DNA from: Bryobacteraceae bacterium
GTDB taxonomy: Bacteria; Acidobacteriota; Terriglobia; Bryobacterales; Bryobacteraceae
DNA length: 9,051 bases
NCBI GenBank assembly: GCA_030036985.1
Contig: JASHSD010000983.1
Location: 1-9,051 of the forward strand
Direction: 5' to 3'
The first letter of the stretch is position 1, and each line of letters starts with the position of its first letter. The notes under the pieces are model-generated. The model was given only the letters and a program-made list of their open reading frames with translations, did no database searches and had not been told where the DNA came from. Of the stretch, positions 1-7,491 are shown one piece after another. A program made the translations under genes and the position numbers.

Positions 1-48
1 GCTGCTGTCATAGTACCCGTGCTGGCGGTACTTGCGATCGGAGTCCAT
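1..48 (-). CDS. N-terminal fragment of an unidentified small protein (runs off the left edge)
   Basis: Reading the minus strand from an ATG at 48-46 gives an open frame of 16 codons, MDSDRKYRQHGYYDSS, that reaches the window edge without a stop. The charged, tyrosine-rich start with a DRKYRQxGYxD pattern resembles, from memory, the N-terminus of small acidobacterial proteins that continue into a cysteine-containing, zinc-ribbon-like part. That remainder lies outside the window, so no function is assigned. No signal peptide is visible, which sets it apart from most of its neighbours. The upstream sequence has only a distant purine run (AGGGG, 12 bases before ATG) as a possible ribosome site. 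The gene runs in the same direction as the 284-residue gene to its right, 284 bases away. It could be a chance frame, because only 16 codons are visible. Confidence 0.5.
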   Translation of the reverse strand, partial: MDSDRKYRQHGYYDSS

Positions 49-332
49 GCGGATCTAAAACCCCTGTATTCATTGGGTCGCCCGGTAACAGACGGGGAGT
101 CCTAGGCGAATCCTGTGTTTTTTGGCTTTACTAAAAATGGAGAAAACAGCGGCTGCGCGATTCTCAGTTACAGTCCTGATGCCCGATTACGGTTCCCCGC
201 TGGTTGCTACACCTCATTCTTACCACGGAATGTTCCCGCTGTATAGTACCGATCGTTCAAAGGCGGTTCTATTCCCGCTTTGATCCGCGAAAAATCGCCC
301 AACGCCCGGCACTCTCACTGATTTGACTGCCA
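49..332. other. Intergenic region with a 39-bp-spaced degenerate motif
   Basis: This 284-base stretch lies between the stop of the 284-residue minus-strand gene and the start of the left-edge minus-strand gene, so it should hold the promoter of the latter. I see no gene in it. Plus-strand frame 1 is fairly open, but it is cut by TAG at 103 and 244 and TGA at 319 and shows no GC bias at third codon positions. The only regular structure is TTCCCGCT at 233-240 and 272-279 plus TTCCCCGCT at 193-201, each preceded by CGG. The copies end exactly 39 bases apart. No convincing terminator or consensus promoter could be picked out. Confidence 0.5.
190..279. repeat. Three copies of a CGG..TTCCC(C)GCT motif at 39-bp spacing
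   Basis: The copies occupy 190-201, 226-240 and 264-279, and their last bases are at 201, 240 and 279. The second and third share the exact octamer TTCCCGCT, and by eye the last two 39-base units match at roughly half their positions. This could be a decayed tandem repeat or a set of spaced protein-binding sites upstream of the left-edge gene. Chance remains possible. Confidence 0.35.
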
Positions 333-1187
333 TCAATCCTCAAACCGGTACAGAAAATCGCGAACCTTCAGATACCATTCGGCGCCGAGCTCCGGAAAAG
401 CCAACGGAGACCACGCGAGCAGGTTCAGGGCCGGAAACGGCGGGTTAGCCCTTTCCTGGAGCGACCGCGCCACAAGAATATCCTCGGCCGCATTGCGTTG
501 AATCACATCCCGCGTCCGCGCAAGCCCGTGCGGGAACTGAACCGGCTCTCCCGCCAGAAACCGCAGCAACTGGATCTGCGCCGTGGCGCTCGCCGGCGCG
601 TCAATCGGCGCGATATTGCTCGCGTACACACGGGTGCTGTCGGCGTCGGGCACGATCGGCTGCATAATCCTGATCTCGAGCGGCGCCACCTTCCAAATCC
701 CAGTCTTGATCAAAGCTTCCACGCGAACCCGGCGGGGCGGCGTTCCGGCGGGCGCGAAGATGTCGAGAAGGTAACAGCGGCTGGTCTGGCCGTCCATCGC
801 CGGGTGTACCGGGTTGTGGAAAGATTCGGGGATCGCTCCGAACGATGGGGTGTTCTGCGGCGCCAGCCAATCCGGACAGTAATCGTTGCCGCAGGGGCTG
901 AAATATTCGCGGTACAGCTTCCACTGCACAATATCGGGCGGGTTCGTACCGATATACAGGAGGTAATTCGAACCGGCGGGACCGGTGATTACGACATGCA
1001 CCGAAAGATGGCCGTTCCGAGGCATGGCGGGGGAAAGAATCTCGCGCGGCGAGAGGTCGCGGTCGGTTGCCACCGGTTTGCCGAACGGATCGAAGCGTTC
1101 AAACTCTGAATAGAGGCGAATCTCCTGCGCGTGCGCGACGGCCGCTGCCGTTGCGAACAGAACCGCGAGCCGCAAACCGAATGCCAA
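333..1187 (-). CDS. Secreted protein of unknown function, 284 residues
   Basis: Residues 1-20 form a signal peptide: a hydrophobic run LAVLFATAAA ending in AHA before QE, the likely cleavage point. The mature part begins with EFERFDPFGKPV. About residues 50-175 look beta-rich (alternating hydrophobic patterns such as LSVHVVITGP and VRVEALIKTG), compatible with an immunoglobulin-like fold. The last hundred residues are more helical. Cysteines 99, 104 and 138 could form a disulfide. I recall similar secreted hypothetical proteins in Solibacter-like genomes but know no function. The start is TTG at 1187; in-frame stops TAG and TGA lie just upstream, so no earlier start is possible in this frame. 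There is no clear Shine-Dalgarno sequence, but a TATGAT box lies 8 bases upstream. It follows the matrixin gene on the same strand after 179 bases and is probably transcribed separately. Confidence 0.85.
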   Translation of the reverse strand: MAFGLRLAVLFATAAAVAHAQEIRLYSEFERFDPFGKPVATDRDLSPREILSPAMPRNGHLSVHVVITGPAGSNYLLYIGTNPPDIVQWKLYREYFSPCGNDYCPDWLAPQNTPSFGAIPESFHNPVHPAMDGQTSRCYLLDIFAPAGTPPRRVRVEALIKTGIWKVAPLEIRIMQPIVPDADSTRVYASNIAPIDAPASATAQIQLLRFLAGEPVQFPHGLARTRDVIQRNAAEDILVARSLQERANPPFPALNLLAWSPLAFPELGAEWYLKVRDFLYRFED

Positions 1188-1195
1188 TATTGTCT

Positions 1196-1201
1196 ATCAT
1201 A
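1196..1201 (-). promoter_or_regulatory. Possible -10 box (TATGAT) for the 284-residue gene
   Basis: On the minus strand TATGAT matches five of six bases of the bacterial -10 consensus and ends 8 bases before the TTG start. If used, transcription would begin at or within a base or two of the start codon, giving a leaderless message. That would fit the missing ribosome site. No recognisable -35 element was found at 16-18 bases, so this is weak. Confidence 0.25.
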
Positions 1202-1282
1202 ATCTTTCGCGAGGATCGGGGTGCGCGCAGGAATATGCCGCGCTGAGCACTATACGATGCCGATCCTGACCGCACCGATCCA

Positions 1283-1345
1283 CGACGGTGCTGAGCCGCG
1301 ACGGTGCTGAGCCGCGCGCGTAAGCAAGCGGTGTGCAGGTTACGG
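1283..1345 (-). repeat. Intergenic repeat-like segment with a 16-bp tandem duplication
   Basis: The unit CGACGGTGCTGAGCCG occurs twice head to tail at 1283-1298 and 1299-1314. It is followed by GCGCG and a segment that on the minus strand reads CTTGCTTACGCGCGCGGCTC. Conceptually this spells LAYARGS, a string I associate with spurious small ORFs scattered through acidobacterial genomes. That suggests a dispersed intergenic repeat family rather than a gene. The duplication is directly visible; the family membership is from memory. Confidence 0.5.
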
Positions 1346-1366
1346 GTGTACACTGGCGCCGCGAAA

Positions 1367-3502
1367 TCAGTCGATGAAGATACTCAGCCCCGCCTGGGTC
1401 GAGCCATTGGCATTCGAGCATACAAGCGGCACGGCCCCCATGGTAGTGAGCGACGACGGAATGGTGACATTCCATTGGGCCAGCCCGACGGCTGTGGGCG
1501 TCCATCCCGCAAACCCAACCGGGGCATTCACGCCGCCCACGGTGCAGGTGAACCCGTTGGCCGCAAACGCCGTCGGGTCCGGCGCGCCCTCGCCCGTAGC
1601 GATGGGACTGGAGACCGGATAATTCACCGCGCCGAAGCCGGTCCCATAAGCGATAATCGTGCTGCCGCGCGGTGCGGGGTTGGATGCCGTGTTGAGGCTG
1701 TAATTCGCCGCGAGTTGGGCAAAAATCACGTCGGTTGTTCCCGCCGTGTACGTGTAGAACGCCGGCTGCGACGGCACAACCGGAACGGTAATCGGAGCGC
1801 TTACGCTGCCAAGGTAACTCACAACCATCTGGGTGGAAGTCTTCCCGACGATTTCGAACGGCGCCTGAAGATTGATCTGCGCCCCTCCGTAAGTGCCGAC
1901 AATCGGAGCCGGCACGCCGTCAAATGTCACCTCGACTCCAGCAAGCTCGGGAGAAAGGAATCCGTAGGGATCGTAGCCGGCGTTGTTGATCAACGCGGAA
2001 GGTCCCAGATTGGGGTCATTCGGAACATCGAAGAGCGCGTAAAGCCCGCCCGGAGACACGCTTGCCGCGTAGCTGGCGGCGTTGACAATGCTGGCCGAAG
2101 TGGTGGTCGGCGTCGGCGGCCCGATTACCAGCGCGCCCGACAAAGAGAACGCGCCGGAACCTTTGGTGATAAAGATACTGGCAAGGCTGAGATCCTGCTG
2201 AGCCGGAACGTTCAGCGTAACGCGCAGGACCGGATTGCCACTTACAGTCTCGCCATTTGGATCCATGCGCACGGCCTCAACTGTGATCCCGGACCCGAGA
2301 ATGGCGAAATCCGATGCGGTCAGCGAGGTGTCAAAGCCTGTCCCGGCCAGTTGCAGATCCACCGACTGGCCCGACGGAACAAATGCCGGGGCCCCGGGGA
2401 AAAATTCAGGCGCCTGGGCGCCCACATCCGTGACAGCCATGTAAGGAATGCCGAACGGCGTCGTGCCTGCGTTGACGGCGATGTTTGCCGTGACCGTGGC
2501 TTGGGCCGGCACGGCAACCATTCCGTCGTAGAGCGTCGGCAGAAAACCCTTCACCAGCGCGGCCTGCGCCGACGTGAAATAAAGATTCCCCGCCTGCACC
2601 ACCCCGGTAAGCGGTTCCGCATAGATCCGATAAGTCGCCGGCGGAACCTGGATGGAATAGGTTCCGTCGGCGCCCGTCAGCGCTCCAATGGTCACTCCCG
2701 ACGAACTTCCCAGAGTGAGCAAAGCGTAGGGAACAGGCGCTCCGGCCAGCGTGACCGTCCCGCTGACTGTTCCGAAGCCGACGGGGGCCGAGGCCGAAGG
2801 ATAGACGGATTCCACAAACGCCAGATCGTCATCGCTCGGGTTGCGCCACACGAGTGCGTTATTCGCATAGGCGGTCTGGAACATCGTCGCCCCGATGAGG
2901 CCGGTGTGATCCGCTCCGAGGGAATGCCCTAATTCGTGGGTTATCACCGACTGCAGGTCGATATCACCCGACTCTCCGATCGTGGTGAACGTGTACTCGG
3001 GATTCACAATGATGCGGGAATAGAAAATGCCGCCGGTCGGATATTGCCGGTCGCCGGAGGTCTCCGCCTGGGTCGCGTAGTAGTTCAGCGTGACCGCGAG
3101 CGCTTCGCCCACAGCGCTGAGATCGCCGGCGGACGATCCGATGCCGATGATGTTCTCGTCGTCGGTCGAGGTGCTGTCAACGGTTTCCGAGGTGGACTCA
3201 AGCGGCAGAAAATGGATGTTGGCCGGGCCGGAAGGCGTCCCGATCGCGTTCCAGGTTGCCATCGCGAGATGTATGGCTTGGGCCGGATCGCTGGCTTTTG
3301 TGATCACCACTCCGCTCGAGTTGAGCGAACTCGTCGCGCCGGCGGAAACCAAGGTGTTCAGGTAGAACTGAATACCCGCATTGTCCACGCGCACCATCGG
3401 GACCGGCGATGTTCCTCCTGTGTTGAGGCGAATGTAGCCGAACAGAGCGGGAGCCGGCAACAGCGCGAGAAGGAAGGAGAACAAAAAAAAGACGCGGCGC
3501 AC
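1367..3502 (-). CDS. Secreted matrixin-type zinc metalloprotease with C-terminal TIGR03437-like domain
   Basis: A 711-residue exported protein. Residues 1-22 are a signal peptide (FFLFSFLLALLPAPALFG). The catalytic domain follows at about 23-237, with the zinc motif HELGHSLGADH (H189, E190, H193, H199) and a probable Met-turn methionine at 207 in GATMFQ. The spacing HExxHxxGxxH is that of matrixins/metzincins. No cysteine lies between the signal peptide and the active site, so a cysteine-switch propeptide is absent. About 242-300 is a carboxypeptidase-regulatory-like beta domain (SGTVTLAGAPV..., GADGTYSIQVPP). About 360-460 looks Ig/IPT-like. About 468-711 matches the TIGR03437 type found in Solibacter (SIVNAASYAASVSPGGL, C653 and C695). 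It starts at GTG, overlapping the stop of the 184-residue gene (TAGTG), with AGGGAGG 8 bases upstream. It presumably degrades or processes extracellular protein; the substrate is unknown. Confidence 0.93.
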   Translation of the reverse strand: MRRVFFLFSFLLALLPAPALFGYIRLNTGGTSPVPMVRVDNAGIQFYLNTLVSAGATSSLNSSGVVITKASDPAQAIHLAMATWNAIGTPSGPANIHFLPLESTSETVDSTSTDDENIIGIGSSAGDLSAVGEALAVTLNYYATQAETSGDRQYPTGGIFYSRIIVNPEYTFTTIGESGDIDLQSVITHELGHSLGADHTGLIGATMFQTAYANNALVWRNPSDDDLAFVESVYPSASAPVGFGTVSGTVTLAGAPVPYALLTLGSSSGVTIGALTGADGTYSIQVPPATYRIYAEPLTGVVQAGNLYFTSAQAALVKGFLPTLYDGMVAVPAQATVTANIAVNAGTTPFGIPYMAVTDVGAQAPEFFPGAPAFVPSGQSVDLQLAGTGFDTSLTASDFAILGSGITVEAVRMDPNGETVSGNPVLRVTLNVPAQQDLSLASIFITKGSGAFSLSGALVIGPPTPTTTSASIVNAASYAASVSPGGLYALFDVPNDPNLGPSALINNAGYDPYGFLSPELAGVEVTFDGVPAPIVGTYGGAQINLQAPFEIVGKTSTQMVVSYLGSVSAPITVPVVPSQPAFYTYTAGTTDVIFAQLAANYSLNTASNPAPRGSTIIAYGTGFGAVNYPVSSPIATGEGAPDPTAFAANGFTCTVGGVNAPVGFAGWTPTAVGLAQWNVTIPSSLTTMGAVPLVCSNANGSTQAGLSIFID

Positions 3503-4056
3503 TATTTGGCCCTCCCTTGTGTCTGAATTCGCGCGGCAACCATCGTCCGCACCTGCGCGACGGTCATTCCGTCCAAGGAAAACGTCTTCGCCGCGGGGCG
3601 TCCTTTAGCGTCGACCGTTTCGACCAGGGAAGCCATCGCATACAGATGGCTGTCTTTATCCAGCAGGTACTTGCCTTGGCCCCACCCCGTTGTCCGAAGA
3701 TACCCGTTCGGCATCCGCTGCAGAAACACCAGCACCTGATCTCCGGGGTTATAAACAACAGACCCGGCGACGCTCATGCCGCGCGGCCCGACGACGCCGC
3801 CGGGTTCGCTGAGAACCACGGTCGCGCCGGGGTTGCCTTTGAGCGCCGTCGAAACCGCCAGTTCGTAGTGAGTCCAGATGTATTTGTGTTCGGTATCCCA
3901 ATCCGCCCAGGAACGATTGATCTGTCCCGCGACAACGATCTCTGATTTGTCGGTAAGCTGTTCAAATGAAAGACGTGGAACGCTGGTGGCGCCAGCCGTG
4001 GACAGCAGGAAAAGTCCGGACGCAAGGGCGCCAAACCATCGAAACTTCGTACGCAT
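3502..4056 (-). CDS. Secreted partner protein of the matrixin protease, 184 residues, function unknown
   Basis: Residues 1-23 look like a signal peptide (FGALASGLFLLSTAGA-T). The mature protein opens with LSFEQLTDKSEIVVAGQI, continues with a beta-rich stretch (YELAVSTALKG), and has a glycine-rich core, EPGGVVGPRGMSVAGSVVYN, then PGDQVLVFL and GWGQGKYLL. From memory this pattern (a start reading as 'SFEELVDRADLIVVGRV', then 'PGG..G..M.V.G.P.F..GE.VLLFL') belongs to a family of short secreted proteins often encoded next to matrixin genes. No catalytic motif is visible and there are no cysteines. The gene lies 41 bases after thrS and overlaps the matrixin start by one base, so the two are very likely one transcription and translation unit. 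There is no clear Shine-Dalgarno sequence before ATG at 4056; a CATAAT box lies 8 bases upstream. A role as chaperone, inhibitor or co-secreted subunit is conjecture. Confidence 0.88.
   Translation of the reverse strand: MRTKFRWFGALASGLFLLSTAGATSVPRLSFEQLTDKSEIVVAGQINRSWADWDTEHKYIWTHYELAVSTALKGNPGATVVLSEPGGVVGPRGMSVAGSVVYNPGDQVLVFLQRMPNGYLRTTGWGQGKYLLDKDSHLYAMASLVETVDAKGRPAAKTFSLDGMTVAQVRTMVAARIQTQGRAK
3511..3517 (-). promoter_or_regulatory. Ribosome binding site fixing the GTG start of the matrixin gene
   Basis: On the minus strand AGGGAGG lies inside the last codons of the 184-residue gene, 8 bases before GTG (3502-3500). It supports this non-ATG start and coupled translation across the TAGTG overlap. 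Confidence 0.7.
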
Positions 4057-4064
4057 TAGTACGG

Positions 4065-4070
4065 ATTATG
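4065..4070 (-). promoter_or_regulatory. Possible -10 box (CATAAT) before the 184-residue gene
   Basis: CATAAT on the minus strand matches five of six -10 consensus bases and ends 8 bases before ATG, in the 41-base gap after thrS. If active, it would give a nearly leaderless transcript independent of thrS, consistent with the absence of a ribosome site. No good -35 match is seen, so read-through from thrS remains the alternative. Confidence 0.25.
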
Positions 4071-4097
4071 CCATAGCTGTCGGGAACGGCGTAAGTT

Positions 4098-6035
<1,938 letters not shown>

Positions 6036-6044
6036 GAGCGGGAA

Positions 6045-6049
6045 CCTCC
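6045..6049 (-). promoter_or_regulatory. Ribosome binding site of thrS
   Basis: GGAGG on the minus strand, 9 bases before the thrS ATG (6035-6033), confirms the chosen start. Confidence 0.7.
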
Positions 6050-6081
6050 AAGGTTAACATGCGACATCAGCCGCAAGGGAA

Positions 6082-6100
6082 CCGGTACCTCTGGTACCGG
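6082..6100. repeat. Perfect inverted repeat between thrS and the PEP-CTERM gene
   Basis: CCGGTACC, a 3-base spacer TCT, then GGTACCGG forms an 8-bp perfect palindrome, flanked by GGAA and AAGG. No T-tract follows on either strand, so it is not a classical terminator. It lies in the presumed leader of thrS (47 bases before the ATG) and upstream of the plus-strand gene. It could therefore be an RNA hairpin in the thrS leader or a protein-binding operator serving one or both genes. Which of these applies cannot be settled from sequence alone. Confidence 0.55.
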
Positions 6101-6130
6101 AAGGACAGCGAAACCGTTCCAAAACGCGCC

Positions 6131-6138
6131 GGGAGGTG
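6131..6138 (+). promoter_or_regulatory. Strong Shine-Dalgarno sequence placed for a leader ORF
   Basis: GGGAGGTG is near-perfect for ribosome binding, but it is 22 bases before the ATG of the PEP-CTERM gene, too far to serve it directly. It is correctly spaced (7 bases after GGAGG) for TTG at 6144, the start of a 6-codon ORF ending on the ATG. Confidence 0.5.
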
Positions 6139-6143
6139 TTAGA

Positions 6144-6164
6144 TTGACTGGGACTATAGTATGA
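6144..6164 (+). CDS. Candidate 6-codon leader ORF overlapping the PEP-CTERM gene start
   Basis: TTG ACT GGG ACT ATA GTA TGA would encode MTGTIV. Its stop TGA overlaps the ATG of the downstream gene (ATGA). A consensus Shine-Dalgarno sequence (GGGAGGTG) precedes it at good distance, whereas the downstream ATG has no ribosome site of its own at usual spacing. Ribosomes finishing this peptide could restart on the overlapping ATG. The arrangement is visible; that it is translated is inference. An alternative is an in-frame rare ATT start at 6143 for the protease itself, or a start further in. Confidence 0.3.
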   Translation: MTGTIV

Positions 6165-7204
6165 AATCGACCCGGTGTATCAGGCAGATGCATTGTTTCG
6201 GCGCGTTCATGATGAGCGCGCTCTTCCTGGCAGCAATTCCGGCGCACGCCGATCTCATTATCACCCCCACATTCGACAGCTCGATCACCAGCAGCCCGAA
6301 CGCCGTCAGCATTGAGGACACGATCGATACGGCGATTTCGATGTTCGAGTCGACCTACTCCAATCCGATTGACGCGGATATTTACTTTCAGTCGACGACA
6401 ACCGGGTTGGGCTCCAGCAACTTCTATTATTACGAGGTATCCTACATCAGTTTTTATAACGGTCTTGTGGCGAACAACGCCAATCCCGCGGCCATCGCGG
6501 GCCTCAATTCCAATGGCGGAGACGCCGACACCAACGGCGGCATAAACCCGGTCACCGGTACTCCGGAGATCGATATTAAATCGGCGAACGCGCGCGCTCT
6601 CGGCATCAATATCGCGCCCGGCTGCGTCCCCACCGGCACAGCCGGGAACATGACGTGCACCAGCGGCGGCGGAACGGCCTACGACGGCATTGTCTCGCTG
6701 AACACAAGCATTACCTATCCGCCCCAGGCGAATAATGGAGTGAATTACGGTCTGCTGTCCACGGTGGAGCACGAAATCGACGAGATCCTCGGATTGGGTT
6801 CGTCTTTGCCGAACACCGACGCCTCCTCCGGAACCGTCAACTTCCTCGCCGGTAATCCGGCGCCGGAAGATCTCTTCCGCTACACCGCTCCCGGCGTATT
6901 CGCCGGGCCGACCAATTGCGCCTCGCCGGCGCCGGCCTTTCTTTCCTACAGCGGCGCGACTGTGCTGACGTACTTCAACAGCGCCTGCAACGGCGGCGAT
7001 TTCGGCGATTGGGCCGGCGCCGGTTACCCGCAGGTGCAGGACGCCTTTGCGACCCCCGGCGCGAATCCTGCTTACGGACCCAATGAAATCGCGGCGGAGT
7101 CCGCAATCGGCTACGACCTTGTGGCGACGCCGGAACCGGGAACCTGGCTGCTGCTTTCGCTCGCGCTGCCCGCGTTCTTCTTCACCCGCAAACGCCGCGC
7201 CTGA
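6161..7204 (+). CDS. PEP-CTERM sorted secreted protein, NF038122-type putative metalloprotease
   Basis: A 347-residue exported protein. Residues 1-30 are a signal peptide (AFMMSALFLAAIPAHA). The central region carries STVEHEIDEILGLGSSLP (H204, E205, E208), the HExxE-type motif I associate with the NF038122 family of PEP-CTERM metalloproteases. Later conserved-looking parts are PEDLFRY, YFNSACNGGDFGDWAG, QVQDAFATPG and the AIGYDL end of the domain. Cysteines 155, 166, 253 and 276 could pair. The C-terminus is a textbook PEP-CTERM tail: TPEPGT (323-328), a hydrophobic segment (329-341) and RKRR (343-346), for recognition by an exosortase and likely surface anchoring or release. Protease activity is predicted from the family, not shown. 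The first ATG is used here; Met10 is an alternative. The start has no own ribosome site, and a strong one sits 22 bases upstream. tRNA-Glu follows 33 bases after the stop. Confidence 0.9.
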   Translation: MKSTRCIRQMHCFGAFMMSALFLAAIPAHADLIITPTFDSSITSSPNAVSIEDTIDTAISMFESTYSNPIDADIYFQSTTTGLGSSNFYYYEVSYISFYNGLVANNANPAAIAGLNSNGGDADTNGGINPVTGTPEIDIKSANARALGINIAPGCVPTGTAGNMTCTSGGGTAYDGIVSLNTSITYPPQANNGVNYGLLSTVEHEIDEILGLGSSLPNTDASSGTVNFLAGNPAPEDLFRYTAPGVFAGPTNCASPAPAFLSYSGATVLTYFNSACNGGDFGDWAGAGYPQVQDAFATPGANPAYGPNEIAAESAIGYDLVATPEPGTWLLLSLALPAFFFTRKRRA

Positions 7205-7237
7205 CAGGGCCCCGTGTAACAATAGATTGTGCCTTTG

Positions 7238-7313
7238 GTCCCCATCGTCTAGAGGCCCAGGACATCGCCCTTTCACGGCGGTAACGGGGGTTCGAATCCC
7301 CCTGGGGACGCCA
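7238..7313 (+). tRNA. tRNA-Glu (anticodon UUC)
   Basis: A 76-base cloverleaf nearly identical to the E. coli tRNA-Glu pattern. The acceptor stem GTCCCCA pairs with TGGGGAC; the D arm contains GTCTAGAGGCCCAGGAC; the anticodon stem TCGCC/GGCGG encloses loop CTTTCAC with anticodon TTC at 7272-7274; the T arm is GGGGG-TTCGAAT-CCCCC. The discriminator base is G and CCA is encoded. It reads GAA/GAG codons. It stands alone, 33 bases after the PEP-CTERM gene and on the same strand. No clear promoter of its own could be identified. Confidence 0.97.
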
Positions 7314-7334
7314 ATCTGACGTTTTTTGTGGGGT

Positions 7335-7371
7335 CAGGCCTTCGGGCCTGCGGCCGGGCTTCTGCCCGGCC
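7335..7371. repeat. Two adjacent tight GC-rich hairpins (REP-like) after tRNA-Glu
   Basis: CAGGCC-TTCG-GGCCTG (7335-7350) and GGCCGGGC-TTCT-GCCCGGCC (7352-7371) are two perfect stems of 6 and 8 bp with 4-base loops, separated by a single C. A T6 run lies before them (7322-7327) but none follows, so they do not look like standard terminators in either direction. The double-hairpin form and intergenic position resemble REP-type elements. The minus-strand reading GRRPEGLTP is a string I recall from spurious acidobacterial ORFs, hinting that the element is dispersed. Confidence 0.55.
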
Positions 7372-7480
7372 CGATACCGAATCGCCGGCCACCTGGTGCC
7401 TTTACATCCAAACCGCCCGAAAAATCGGCCCTCCGCTGTATTTTCGCCGCATCTAACCGGATGTAGGCTGAAATCAGGCG

Positions 7481-7488
7481 GGAGGTGA
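7481..7488 (+). promoter_or_regulatory. Ribosome binding site of the DUF3300 gene
   Basis: GGAGGTGA, a full match to the 16S rRNA tail complement, with its GGAGG core 6 bases before ATG at 7492. It fixes the start and predicts efficient translation. Confidence 0.8.
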
Positions 7489-7491
7489 AAG

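Noticed and set aside
1..246. Plus-strand frame 1 near the left edge, with a hydrophobic start (VIVPVLAVLAIGVHA) interrupted by TAG at 103
   Set aside because: Considered as a decayed secreted-protein gene. Third codon positions show no GC bias, and the minus-strand start MDSDRKYRQ in the same bases looks more gene-like.
1304..2932. Long plus-strand open frame (542 codons) opposite the matrixin gene
   Set aside because: Arg/Gly/His-rich translation without recognisable domains, fully antisense to a gene with clear motifs; a typical artefact of GC-rich codon usage.
6036..6160. T-box riboswitch controlling thrS
   Set aside because: The leader is too short, and no T-box sequence or antiterminator/terminator pair is visible; only one simple hairpin.
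7335..7371. Intrinsic terminator for tRNA-Glu
   Set aside because: Stems are strong, but no T-run follows either hairpin in the direction of transcription; the T6 run lies before them.
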